Positions 51,829 to 60,615 are shown, numbered from the stretch's first letter. The stretch is 64,000 nucleotides of DNA from Streptomyces decoyicus (GCF_019880305.1 NZ_CP082301.1:7874001-7938000); one strand, 5' to 3'. Translations and numbers: made by a program. Notes: generated by a model not told the origin, from the sequence alone.

Positions 51829-52953
51829 TCAGCGCCCGGCGCTCCGCACACTCTGTGCGCCTCTTCTGCGGCCCTCCACCTGCCGGGTGATCGCGAGGAC
51901 CGCCATATCGTCGTCGCGCGGCCCGCCGCTCCAGCGCTCGACCTCCCCCACCAGGCGGTCGATCAATTCCCGGGGCCCCCGAAACGGCCCGTGGTCCGCC
52001 AGTTGTGCCGCGGGGTCGTAGAACGTTCCGGCATGGTTCCGGGCTTCCGTCACGCCGTCGGTGACCAGCAGCAGTGTGCTGCCCGCCGGGAACGGCCAGG
52101 CGGTGGGGCCGGTCCGCGCCGCGCCCAGCGTGCCCATCCCCAGCGGAAGGCCCGGATCACCGACCTCCAGTGCCTGCACCTCGTCGTCGTGGCAGAGGTA
52201 CGGCGCGGGGTGGCCGCAGTTCAGCAGTCGCAGCGCCGTGGCACCCGGGGCGATTTCGCAGATCAGGGCCGTGATGAAGCCTTCGAGCCGGTTCTCCTCG
52301 GAGGTGTGCTCGCTCTCCCGCAACAGGGCGTGTTCCATCCGGTCGGCCAGCACCGTCAGCTCCGGCTCCTGCTCGGCGGCCTCACGGAACGCGCCGAGCA
52401 GCACCGATACCGCGCTCACCGCCCCCAGTCCCTTGCCGCGCACATCGGCGATCAGCAGCCGGACGCCGAACGGGGTGCGCTGGACGGCGTAGGCGTCACC
52501 GCCGATCCGGGCCTCGCTCTGCGCGGCCTGGTAGCGGGCGGCGATGGTCAGCGGACCGATGCGGTCCGGTGGCGCGGGCAGCACGGCGCGCTGGGCGGCC
52601 TCCGCCACCGACCGGACGACATCCAGGTGGCGTCCGTGACGGGCGATCACCCGGTTGACCCCGACGCCCATGAGCGCGGCGAAGAGGGTGTTGATGAGCT
52701 CCAGATGGCCTTCCAGGATGTCGGCGGTGCCGTCCTTCACCGTCAGCGCGAAGACGCCGACGATGATGGCGGCGCCGATCGCCAGGGTGTGCCGCAGGGA
52801 GAGCAGTGCACCGGCCGTCACGCTGGCCGCCGTCAGCATCGGGTCGCCCCAGTAGTCCGCCGGCGAGAACGCGTCCCAGACGAGCCCTCCGGCGACGAGG
52901 ACGCTCGGAGCGAACTCGACGTATCGGGGCCATCGTGGGGAGAAAGAAGGCAT
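51829..52953 (-). CDS. Membrane-anchored PP2C (SpoIIE-type) phosphatase
   Basis: This 374-residue protein has 3-4 N-terminal transmembrane helices (about 12-105, including TLAIGAAIIVGVFALTV). A helix at 105-130 follows, then a PP2C domain (about 140-365) with GGDAYAV, ADVRGKGLG, LVTDGVTEA and RDDDMAVLAI. The membrane part is not a known sensor domain. ATG 52953 has AGGA 6-7 nt upstream, and that site lies in the 3' arm of an 11-bp hairpin; an in-frame ATG at 52977 lies in the hairpin loop. Translation may be gated by this structure. Confidence 0.88.
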   Translation of the reverse strand: MPSFSPRWPRYVEFAPSVLVAGGLVWDAFSPADYWGDPMLTAASVTAGALLSLRHTLAIGAAIIVGVFALTVKDGTADILEGHLELINTLFAALMGVGVNRVIARHGRHLDVVRSVAEAAQRAVLPAPPDRIGPLTIAARYQAAQSEARIGGDAYAVQRTPFGVRLLIADVRGKGLGAVSAVSVLLGAFREAAEQEPELTVLADRMEHALLRESEHTSEENRLEGFITALICEIAPGATALRLLNCGHPAPYLCHDDEVQALEVGDPGLPLGMGTLGAARTGPTAWPFPAGSTLLLVTDGVTEARNHAGTFYDPAAQLADHGPFRGPRELIDRLVGEVERWSGGPRDDDMAVLAITRQVEGRRRGAQSVRSAGR

Positions 52954-52955
52954 AG

Positions 52956-52996
52956 ATATTCCTGACCAGCCATCCATGTCGGGTAGTCAGGAATAT
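52956..52996 (-). promoter_or_regulatory. Hairpin that covers the phosphatase ribosome binding site
   Basis: On the coding strand, ATATTCCTGAC and GTCAGGAATAT form a perfect 11-bp stem with a 19-nt loop. The 3' arm contains the AGGA ribosome binding site of ATG 52953. A TATAAA box (53013-53018) just upstream places the transcript start near the base of the stem. It could equally be a DNA operator. Confidence 0.6.
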
Positions 52997-53118
52997 GCCT
53001 GTTCCGGGCCGATTTATACAGCGCGCTCCGGTGGTCGGGCGATGCCGGCCGGGCCGCCCGCCGTGCGCACTCGGCCCACAGCCTGCGGCCACCGGCACCC
53101 CGGACGCCCGAACGTGTG

Positions 53119-55986
53119 TCACTCCTTCGAGGCGAGCCGGGCATGGGCACGGACATCCGCGTCCGGGTCGTCCGCGACCGCGGCCCAGGCCTGGCGGGCC
53201 TCCTCGCGGCCGGAGTGCGGGCGCAGCGCGAGCACCCCGGCCTTGCGCACATCCGCGTGCGGGTCGGCGAGCGCGGAGCGCAGCGCGGGCACGGCGAGTT
53301 CGGCGCCGGCGGCCGCCAGTGCCGTGGCGGCACCGGCCCGGACCTGCCAGGCCGGGTCGCCGAGCGCCGCGACGGCCGCCGTGTCGTACGGCGGTGGGCA
53401 GCCGGTGGTGGCCAGCGCCGCGAGCGCCGCGGCCCGTACGAGGAGATCCTCGTCGTGCAGCAGCACCGCCAGGTCGTCGGGGCCGCCGACCGTGCCGAGG
53501 CCGTGCGCGGCGGCGACCCGGACCTCGCGCGAGGGGTCCGCGGCAGCGCGTTGCAGAGCGTCGGAGGCGTCGACGGAGACCAGGGCGCGGACGGCCTGGA
53601 TCCGCACCTCCACGGCAGGATCGGTGAGCGCGGTGACGAAGAGGGCCCGGTCGCCGAGGCGGAGCGTGCGCAGCACCTCCACGGCCGCCGAGCGGACGAC
53701 GGCGTCGGGGCCGTGCACGGCGGCGGCCAGCGGCGTGCGCAGGTCGGGCTCCGGTGTCAGGACCTCGATCAGTTCCCGCAGCGAGGCACCGGCGGCGGCC
53801 CGTACGGCCGGGTCGGGATCGGCGAGGGCGGCGGCCAGGGCCCGGCCCGTGCCGGGCGGGACGCTTTCGGTGAGCGCGTCGACGGCGGCGCGACGGACGG
53901 CCGGGTCGGGGTCGGCGAGGTAGGGGCGCAGCGTCGGGAGGTCCGGCTGGTCCTCGGCGAGGGCGAGGAGTTCGAGGATGCGGGGGGAGGGGCCGGGCAC
54001 GGGACCGGTCGCGGGAGGGTTCCCGGCCATGGCGCCGTCACCTGATGCCGCGCCGTCCGGCGCCGCAGCGCTCACCCCCTTTGGGCCCGCGCCCGTGGAC
54101 CCCACCGGCGGCGTGTCCCTCCGCCCGGCCGTGGCGACCTGCTCCGGGTGGACCTCGCCGAGGAACCGGGGGGTGCCGCCCACCGGGGCGTACTCGTCGA
54201 CCGGGACGAGATACGGCGCCACGGGCCTGGCCGTGAACTCCATCGCTCCCGCGGCGGACTTGCGCAGATCGAGGTGGTGCAGCCAGTCGTCGTCATCGGT
54301 CTTCGGGTGGTCCGTGCGCTCGTGGTAGAGGCCCCAGCGGGACTCGGTGCGGGCCAGCGACGACCGGGCGGCCATCTCGGCGCAGTCGCGGATGAAGCCG
54401 ACCTCGGCGCAGCGCATCAGTTCGTGCGGTGTGCGGGCGCCCATGGCGGCGATATCGGCGTGCATCCGCTCGAAGTGCTCGACGGCCAGCGACAGCCGGG
54501 CGCCGCTCTTGGGCGGGGCGACATAGTCGTTGACGAAGCGGCGCAGCTTGTACTCGACCTGCGGCTGCGGCGGGCCGTCGGGGTTGCGCAGCGGCCGGTA
54601 GACCAGTTCGTGGGCCTCGTGCAGCTGGTCGGCGGGCAACTCGCCCTCATACGCGCGGTGGCGGGCCGCGTCCGCACCCGCGAGATCGCCGAAGACGAAC
54701 GCGCCGATCATGTAGTTGTGCGGGACACAGGCCAGGTCACCCGCCGCATACAGACCCGGCACGGTGGTGCGGGCATGGTCGTCGACGCGTACGCCCGACG
54801 CCGAGTGACCGCCGCACAGGCCGATCTCGGAGATGTGCATCTCCACGTCATGCGTGCGGTAGTCGTGGCCGCGGCCGGCGTGGAACGTGCCGCGGGTGGG
54901 GCGCTCGGTGGTGTGCAGGATCGTCTCCAGGGCGGAGACGGACTCCTCCGGGAGGTGACTGAGCTTCAGATAGACGGGACCGCGTTCGGAGGCGACCTCG
55001 GCCGCGAACTCCGCCATCATCTGCCCCGACCAGTAGTCGGATTCGCCGAACCGTTCGCCGTGCCGGTTGACCTGGTAGCCGCCGAAGGGGTTGGCGACGT
55101 AGGCGCAGGCCGGGCCGTTGTAGTCCTTGATCAGCGGATTGATCTGGAAGCACTCGATGCCGGTCAGTTCGGCGCCCGCGTGATACGCCATGGCGTAGCC
55201 GTCGCCCGCGTTGGTGGGGTTCTCGTAAGTGCCGTAGAGGTAGCCGGAGGCGGGCAGGCCGAGGCGGCCGCAGGCACCGGTGGCGAGGATCACCGCGCCG
55301 GCCCGGACCGTGACGAACCGCCCCGTACGGGTGTGGAAGCCCGCCGCGCCCACCGCCCGGCCGCCGGAGGTCAGCACCCGCACCGGCATGATGCGGTTCT
55401 CGATGCGGATGCGCTCACGCATCTCGCGCCGGCGCAGCTGCCGGTAGAGGACCTTCTTGACGTCCTTGCCCTCCGGCATCGGCAGCACGTACGAGCCGGA
55501 GCGGTGCACCTGGCGGACCGCGTACTCGCCGTGCTCGTCCTTCTCGAACTTCACGCCGTACGACTCCAGCCGCTGCACCATCGCAAAGCCGCGGGTCGCG
55601 GTCTGGCGGACGGTGGACTGGTCGACGATGCCGTCGTTGGCGCGGGTGATCTCGGCGACGTAGTCGTCGGGTTCCGCGCGGCCCGGGACGACGGCGTTGT
55701 TGACCCCGTCCATGCCCATGGCGAGCGCACCGGAGTGACGGACATGTGCCTTCTCCAACAGCAGGACGGAGGCGCCGTGTTCGGCGGCGGTGAGCGCCGC
55801 CATGGTCCCGGCGGTGCCGCCACCGATCACGAGGACGTCGCAGGACAGCTCCTCGGCGGTGTCGAGGGAGGGGATCTCCATGGCTTCCGTGGTCTCCATG
55901 GCGGTGCCTTGCGGCATGGCGGTGCCTTTCGGTTGCCGGGTCACGTCGTATGACGCGCCCGTCACATCGGTCATGTCGTGGGTCAT
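53119..55986 (-). CDS. AprA/FrdA-like flavoprotein fused to HEAT repeats
   Basis: This 955-residue fusion has a FAD-binding oxidoreductase of the fumarate reductase/adenylylsulfate reductase superfamily at ~45-620. It shows GGGTAGTMAALTAAEHGASV, then RSGALAMGMDGVNN, GAVILATGACGRLG and the FAD-binding GLYAAGDLACV. An Ala/Gly/Pro linker follows. Residues ~665-955 are 8-9 HEAT-type repeats (units such as LADPDPAVRRAAVDAL). Neither Sec nor Tat signal is seen, so it acts in the cytoplasm. With the co-encoded 2x[4Fe-4S] ferredoxin it looks like an AprAB-type pair. Several in-frame Met codons (55986, 55917, 55899) make the start uncertain. Substrate unknown. Confidence 0.9.
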   Translation of the reverse strand: MTHDMTDVTGASYDVTRQPKGTAMPQGTAMETTEAMEIPSLDTAEELSCDVLVIGGGTAGTMAALTAAEHGASVLLLEKAHVRHSGALAMGMDGVNNAVVPGRAEPDDYVAEITRANDGIVDQSTVRQTATRGFAMVQRLESYGVKFEKDEHGEYAVRQVHRSGSYVLPMPEGKDVKKVLYRQLRRREMRERIRIENRIMPVRVLTSGGRAVGAAGFHTRTGRFVTVRAGAVILATGACGRLGLPASGYLYGTYENPTNAGDGYAMAYHAGAELTGIECFQINPLIKDYNGPACAYVANPFGGYQVNRHGERFGESDYWSGQMMAEFAAEVASERGPVYLKLSHLPEESVSALETILHTTERPTRGTFHAGRGHDYRTHDVEMHISEIGLCGGHSASGVRVDDHARTTVPGLYAAGDLACVPHNYMIGAFVFGDLAGADAARHRAYEGELPADQLHEAHELVYRPLRNPDGPPQPQVEYKLRRFVNDYVAPPKSGARLSLAVEHFERMHADIAAMGARTPHELMRCAEVGFIRDCAEMAARSSLARTESRWGLYHERTDHPKTDDDDWLHHLDLRKSAAGAMEFTARPVAPYLVPVDEYAPVGGTPRFLGEVHPEQVATAGRRDTPPVGSTGAGPKGVSAAAPDGAASGDGAMAGNPPATGPVPGPSPRILELLALAEDQPDLPTLRPYLADPDPAVRRAAVDALTESVPPGTGRALAAALADPDPAVRAAAGASLRELIEVLTPEPDLRTPLAAAVHGPDAVVRSAAVEVLRTLRLGDRALFVTALTDPAVEVRIQAVRALVSVDASDALQRAAADPSREVRVAAAHGLGTVGGPDDLAVLLHDEDLLVRAAALAALATTGCPPPYDTAAVAALGDPAWQVRAGAATALAAAGAELAVPALRSALADPHADVRKAGVLALRPHSGREEARQAWAAVADDPDADVRAHARLASKE

Positions 55987-56006
55987 CCCGGGGTCTCGAC
56001 ACCGGG

Positions 56007-56789
56007 TCAGGGGCCGGGCCGGTCACCCAGCGACGCGAGGACTTCGCGGCGCAGCGCGACCGTCGCCGGATCGGCATGTGCCGCCCGTGCCCGTGGCCGC
56101 GGTACGTCCAGCACCCGGCCGGTGCCCAGCAGGGCGACCCGGTCGCCCAGGAACAGCGCCTCGTCCACGTCGTGGGTGACGAAGACGACGGTGGCGCCGG
56201 TACCGCGCAGCGCCGTCACCAGCAAGTCCTGCATGCCGGCCCGGGTCTGTGCGTCGAGCGCCCCGAACGGCTCGTCCATCAGGACCGCACGCGGCCGCCC
56301 GGCCAGCGCACGGGCCAGCTGGCTGCGCTGCCGCTGGCCGCCGGAGACATGGTGCGGCAGCCGTGCGGCGTGCTCGGTGAGTCCGACCCGGGCCAGCCAG
56401 TCGTCCGCCCGCGCGCGGCGCTCCGCGCGCGCCACACCCCGGATGGCCAGCGGGAGTTCCACATTGGCCCGCAGCGTGCGCCAGGGCAGCAGCGCATCCT
56501 CCTGGAAGATCAGCGCACGGTCGGCGGCGGGCCCACCGACCGGATCGCCGTCCTGGCTCAGCCGGCCGCCGAGCAGCGGCAGCAGGCCCGCCAGAGTGCG
56601 CAGCAGAGTGGATTTGCCGCAGCCGGACGGCCCGACGACCGTGAGGATCTCACCGGCGGCGACATCGAGGTCCAGGCCGTCCAGAACGGGGGCACCGGGC
56701 CGGCCCAGCACGGCGTCGTGGAGGACCAGCCGGAGGCCCGGGGCGGGTTCCTGTGCCGGAACCGCCGCGGTGATCTCGGTACGGGTCAT
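56007..56789 (-). CDS. ABC importer ATPase (SsuB/TauB-like)
   Basis: This 260-residue ATPase has Walker A GPSGCGKST, Q-loop FQEDALLPW, signature SGGQRQR, Walker B AVLMDEPFGALD and H-loop VTHDVDEA. It belongs to the nitrate/sulfonate/taurine uptake group. It overlaps the permease gene by 4 bp and lies 20 bases before the flavoprotein gene, in one operon. Confidence 0.94.
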   Translation of the reverse strand: MTRTEITAAVPAQEPAPGLRLVLHDAVLGRPGAPVLDGLDLDVAAGEILTVVGPSGCGKSTLLRTLAGLLPLLGGRLSQDGDPVGGPAADRALIFQEDALLPWRTLRANVELPLAIRGVARAERRARADDWLARVGLTEHAARLPHHVSGGQRQRSQLARALAGRPRAVLMDEPFGALDAQTRAGMQDLLVTALRGTGATVVFVTHDVDEALFLGDRVALLGTGRVLDVPRPRARAAHADPATVALRREVLASLGDRPGP

Positions 56790-57679
56790 GAGGGCTCTCC
56801 GATCGCCGTGCGGGCCACCCGCCACCGGAGTCGGCCGCCCGTGGGCGGAGAGGGGTCGTCCGCGGTCCGCGGCAGCCACCGCGTCACGCGCCGCCCCAGC
56901 AGTTCCACCGCCGTGGAGGTGAGCCGGCCGAGCAGACCGATCGTGGCCATGCCGACGAACACCCCCGGGTAGTCGACGATGGTGTAGTCCTGCCAGGTCC
57001 GGTAGCCCACGCCGTACTCGCCGGAGATCATCTCGGCGGAGATCACACAGATCCACGAGACACCGATGCCCACCGACAGCCCGCCGAGGATGCCCGGCAG
57101 CGCCCCCGGCAGCACCACCGACCACAGCACCCGCCACCGGCCCCCGCCCATGGTGCGGACCGCCTCCTCCCAGACGGGCGTCAGCGCCCGCACCGCATGC
57201 CGGGTGGAGACCGTCACGGGGAAGAACGCCGCGGCGAACGTGATGAAGACGATGCCCTGTTCGTTGCTGGGGAACAGCAGGATCGCCACCGGTACCAGCG
57301 CGATCGCCGGTATGGGGCGCAGCACTTCGAGCAGCGGGCCGAGCAGGTCGGAGGCGAGCGGGGAGCGGGCGACGGCGGTGCCGACGGCCACGCCCAGGAC
57401 GGCGGCGAGGGCGAAGCCGCCGACGATCCGGGTCACGCTGTCGGAGACGTCCTGCCAGTACGCGGCGGTGCCGAGCCGGCGGGCGAACTCGTGGGCCGTC
57501 TCGGTGACGGTCGGGAACTGGGAGAACCGCAGCCACAGGTTCACCCGGAACTGGGCGAGCAACTGCCATACGGCGAGCGCCGCGAGGACCGCTGCCGTGC
57601 GCCGGGCGGGGCGGGCCCAGGCCCGCCGGTGCGGGCCCGCCCGTCCCGTCCGGACGGCCGTGGTGGTGGGCGCGCTCAC
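56786..57679 (-). CDS. ABC importer permease (SsuC/TauC-like)
   Basis: This 297-residue membrane subunit has six predicted helices, with the EAA-type cytoplasmic loop around EEAVRTMGGGRWRVLWSVVL. A conserved ISAEMISGEYGVGY segment follows, typical of sulfonate/nitrate permeases. The N-terminal 30 residues are basic. GTG 57679 overlaps the binding-protein stop by 4 bp. Confidence 0.93.
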   Translation of the reverse strand: MSAPTTTAVRTGRAGPHRRAWARPARRTAAVLAALAVWQLLAQFRVNLWLRFSQFPTVTETAHEFARRLGTAAYWQDVSDSVTRIVGGFALAAVLGVAVGTAVARSPLASDLLGPLLEVLRPIPAIALVPVAILLFPSNEQGIVFITFAAAFFPVTVSTRHAVRALTPVWEEAVRTMGGGRWRVLWSVVLPGALPGILGGLSVGIGVSWICVISAEMISGEYGVGYRTWQDYTIVDYPGVFVGMATIGLLGRLTSTAVELLGRRVTRWLPRTADDPSPPTGGRLRWRVARTAIGEPS

Positions 57680-59121
57680 CGGGCCTGCTCCAGAGCGGCG
57701 GCGTAGCTGAGGGGGCGCGCACCACGGTGCTTGCGCGTCCAGGCGTCGGCGGTGGCCCGTGCGGCGAAGGGCAGCAGCCGTGCGCCGTCGCGGACCCAGA
57801 CGGCTTTGTCGGCGAACCAGCGGGTGCCGGTCGTCGCGTCGGCCACATACGCGGCCCGTACCTTGCCGTGGTGGGCGGCGGCGAACCGCAGCAGGGCGTC
57901 CGGGCCGGTGAAGGAGTGGGTACGGTCCTCGCCGCGCAGCCACACCTCGTCGGGCGACGGGTGGGCGGTGCTGTTCCGGGCCTTGGCGTACCCGCTGCCG
58001 TAACTCTGTTTGACGTAACGGTCATTGACAAAGGAGTCAACATTGACCGGCCCGGTCAGCTTGGCCGCGCGCAGCACGGTCACATCCTTCTTCAGCGCGG
58101 CGACCAGCTGCGGTTTGAGGGTCGGATCGAAGGTGGCGAGGCCGCCGGCGCCGTTGTAGAGGTAGACCACCTCGGGCGGCAGACCGGTGGCCTCGGCGAC
58201 CCGCCGGGCGGCATCCACCGGGTGGGTCTGCAACGAGCGCGTCGCCTCCCGTTGCGCGGTGAGGAACGCCCGCACCACGGCCGGGCGCTGCGCGGCGAAG
58301 GCGTCGCGTACGGTCACACCGTGGAAGGTGGGCAGGTCGAGCGCGCCCCCGTCGTAGAGCGCCTGCGCCTTGCCCTGGAAGGCGAGCAGCCCCGGCCAGG
58401 CCACGAACTGGGAGAGGGCGTCCGCGCTGCCCGACTGGAGTGCCGAGGCCCCCACGGCCGGCTGCTGATTGAGTTTGTGGATGTCCTGTTCCGGATCGAT
58501 CCCGGCCTGCCGCAGGGCCCGTACGAGAGTGCCGTCGGAGGCCGAGCCGACGCTGCTGGACACCGTCTTGCCGCGCAGGTCCGCAAGCGAGCGCAGGCCG
58601 GAACCGGGCTTGGTCACAATGGTGTTGAGCGCCCCGCGCAGGTTGTAGCCGGTGACGGAGACCAGCCGGGTCGGCGCGTGCAGCTGCCTGCCACGGGCGG
58701 CGTTGATGAGCAGCGGGAAGTCGCCCATCGAGCCGATGTCGACCTTCCCCGCGACCATCTGTGCGGTGATCGGTGCACCGGTCGCGTAGTCCTGCCACCG
58801 CACCTTGTACGTTCTGCCGTCGCGCTTGCCCTGGGCGCGCAGCGCACGTTCGAACAAGCCCAGCGAGCGCAGCAGGGTACCGGCGGTGACGGTGTTGATG
58901 GTCTTGGACTGGTAGCCGACGGTCACGGTGACGGTCTTGTCGTCCGAGGCGTCCGCGGCGCTGCCGCAGCCGCTGAGCGAGGCCGCCAGCAGAACGGCCG
59001 GGAGCGCCGCGGCGAGCGCCCTGCGGCGAGCGGCACGGGGTGTGGCGGAAGAAGGGGCGGGCGGGCGCCGGGAGGGGGAGGGGGACGGCACGAACGGGGA
59101 GCCCGTGGGTCGGGAGCTCAT
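57676..59121 (-). CDS. ABC substrate-binding lipoprotein with NosL-like C-terminal extension
   Basis: This 481-residue lipoprotein has its lipobox near SLSGC (Cys52) after a long Pro/Ser/Arg-rich leader. Residues ~62-380 form an SsuA/NMT1-type binding domain (TVGYQSKTINTVTAG, DIGSMGDFPLLINAARG). Residues ~393-481 are extra and read like the C-terminal half of NosL copper-site proteins (HSFTGPDALLRFAAAHHG, VADATTGTRWFADKAVWVRDG, RLLPFAARATADAWTRKHRG). The NosL Cys/Met metal motif is absent. ATG 59121 is preceded by GAGAGG. It ends in a 4-bp overlap with the permease. Confidence 0.85.
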   Translation of the reverse strand: MSSRPTGSPFVPSPSPSRRPPAPSSATPRAARRRALAAALPAVLLAASLSGCGSAADASDDKTVTVTVGYQSKTINTVTAGTLLRSLGLFERALRAQGKRDGRTYKVRWQDYATGAPITAQMVAGKVDIGSMGDFPLLINAARGRQLHAPTRLVSVTGYNLRGALNTIVTKPGSGLRSLADLRGKTVSSSVGSASDGTLVRALRQAGIDPEQDIHKLNQQPAVGASALQSGSADALSQFVAWPGLLAFQGKAQALYDGGALDLPTFHGVTVRDAFAAQRPAVVRAFLTAQREATRSLQTHPVDAARRVAEATGLPPEVVYLYNGAGGLATFDPTLKPQLVAALKKDVTVLRAAKLTGPVNVDSFVNDRYVKQSYGSGYAKARNSTAHPSPDEVWLRGEDRTHSFTGPDALLRFAAAHHGKVRAAYVADATTGTRWFADKAVWVRDGARLLPFAARATADAWTRKHRGARPLSYAAALEQAR

Positions 59122-59134
59122 GAACGGGGGCCTC

Positions 59135-59362
59135 TCATCGCAACAAATAGGGCATGTTGACCGTGACCGCGCCGGTGGGACAGCGCGCGGCACACGGCCC
59201 GCAGTACCAGCACTCGTCGACGTGCATGTACGCCTTGCTGCTCGCCGGGTCGATGGCGAGCGAGTCCAGCGGGCACATGTCGACGCACAGCGTGCAGCCG
59301 TCGATGCACTTGGATTCGTCGATGGTCACGGGCACATCGGTGCGTTGGGGCGCAAGAGGCAT
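59135..59362 (-). CDS. 2x[4Fe-4S] ferredoxin (AprB/FdxA-like)
   Basis: This 75-residue protein has two cluster motifs, CIDGCTLCVDMCP (C-x3-C-x2-C-x3-CP) and CWYCGPCAARCP (C-x2-C-x2-C-x3-CP). Aromatic residues near the second (CWYC) recall the AprB iron-sulfur subunit. It probably passes electrons to or from the HEAT-fused flavoprotein at the far end of the operon. GGAG precedes the ATG. It is 13 bases ahead of the binding-protein gene. Confidence 0.93.
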   Translation of the reverse strand: MPLAPQRTDVPVTIDESKCIDGCTLCVDMCPLDSLAIDPASSKAYMHVDECWYCGPCAARCPTGAVTVNMPYLLR

Positions 59363-59439
59363 GGCGGTCTCCAGGGCATGGCGGGGTAGGGGAGGGCGGG
59401 GAGGGAAGGCGGTCGTCGGGGCGGAGCGGGCGCGGGGGC

Positions 59440-60210
59440 TCAGATCGTGCGGTGCAACAGGCCCCGCATGGTGAGACGGTCACCGCGGAAGCGGATGAAC
59501 TCCAGGTCGACGGGGGTCCCGTCGGCGAGATGGGTGAGGCGTTCGAGCATCAGCACGGCCGTGCCGCGCGGCGCTTCCAGTACGGCGGCGGAGTGCGCAT
59601 CGGCGTTGACGGCCTCCAGGGTGATCTCGGCGGTGCCCAGAGGCTGTCCCGCCGTCTCCTCGATCAGCCGGAAAACGTCGTTGTTCTCCAGATCGGCGTC
59701 GAGCAGGGGCAGCCCGATGTCCATCGGGATATAGGTGAGGTCCAGGGAGAGGGGCAGGCCGTCGAGCCTGCGCAGCCGTTCCACGTAGAGCACCTCGCCG
59801 CGCGGCGGGATCCGCAGCCGGTCCGCCACCGGGGCCGGTGCGGCGACCGGGCTGATGGTGCGTACCTCGTTGGTGACCCGGCCGTGCGAGTGCAGGGTCT
59901 CGGCGAGACCCATCAACCGGTCGAGCGCATGCGGATACTTCTGGCCCACCACCACCGTTCCCACGCCCGGCTGGCGCGCCACGAGCTGCTCGGCACGGAG
60001 CAGGTCGAGGGCCTGGCGGACGGTGTTGCGGGACACGCCGTAGTCCGCGCCGATCACCTCCTCGTGCGGCAGCACCCCATCGGGGAAGAGGCCTCCGAGC
60101 ACCTGGTGCCGCAGCAGGTCGGCGAGCTGCCGGGCGCGGTCCGCGCGGAGCCGGCGACGGCGCGCGGCGGCTACCGGAGTGGTGTGCTGGCGGGTGCGTT
60201 CGGCTGGCAT
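59440..60210 (-). CDS. GntR-family regulator with UTRA domain
   Basis: This 256-residue HutC-type repressor has a winged helix at ~22-92 (LADLLRHQVLGGLFPDGVL, DYGVSRNTVRQALDLLRAEQ) and a UTRA ligand-binding domain at ~110-250 (VLYVERLRRLDGLPLSLDLTYI, LEFIRFRGDRLTM). It is the first gene of the reverse-strand operon and is followed after 77 bases by the ferredoxin gene. It probably senses the imported substrate or a product. The ATG at 60210 follows the upstream divergent region. Confidence 0.92.
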   Translation of the reverse strand: MPAERTRQHTTPVAAARRRRLRADRARQLADLLRHQVLGGLFPDGVLPHEEVIGADYGVSRNTVRQALDLLRAEQLVARQPGVGTVVVGQKYPHALDRLMGLAETLHSHGRVTNEVRTISPVAAPAPVADRLRIPPRGEVLYVERLRRLDGLPLSLDLTYIPMDIGLPLLDADLENNDVFRLIEETAGQPLGTAEITLEAVNADAHSAAVLEAPRGTAVLMLERLTHLADGTPVDLEFIRFRGDRLTMRGLLHRTI

Positions 60211-60615
60211 GCGGTGGACCCTACCGAGCGGATCCGGCCCGTGGTGTTGCCGCAGTATTGCGCCACCTACCGCCGTGCGAACGGCGGCTGTGACCTGGGA
60301 GTACGGCGCTGCCGCGGCAAGATCTGCCACCCCGGACACGGCCGCCCGGAACCCCCGCGCCGACCCTCCGATACTCCCGCGGCCGCCTTTCCGGTTGCTC
60401 CGCGGCACCGCGGATGCGGCCGTCCGGCCCAGCGAATGCGGCCGTCCGGCGTCCGTGTCGCCGGGCGGTCCGCGCCGACCTCCGGATAGCGTCGAAGCCC
60501 AGTACAACGCCGCCCCGACCCGAGCCGCACCGCCCGGCGCCGCCGCCGAGCAGGCGTGGCCACCGGCGGAGCGGGCCCCGCCGCGGTGCCGGGCGGCCGA
60601 CGAGGAGGTGGGCGC
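60211..60615. promoter_or_regulatory. Divergent region between gntR and DMT transporter genes
   Basis: No gene is supported. The first ~90 bases should carry the operon promoter and GntR operator, but I cannot define either. Two direct copies of ATGCGGCCGTCCGGC (60414-60428 and 60436-60450, 22-bp spacing) are the only clear repeat. Confidence 0.4.
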
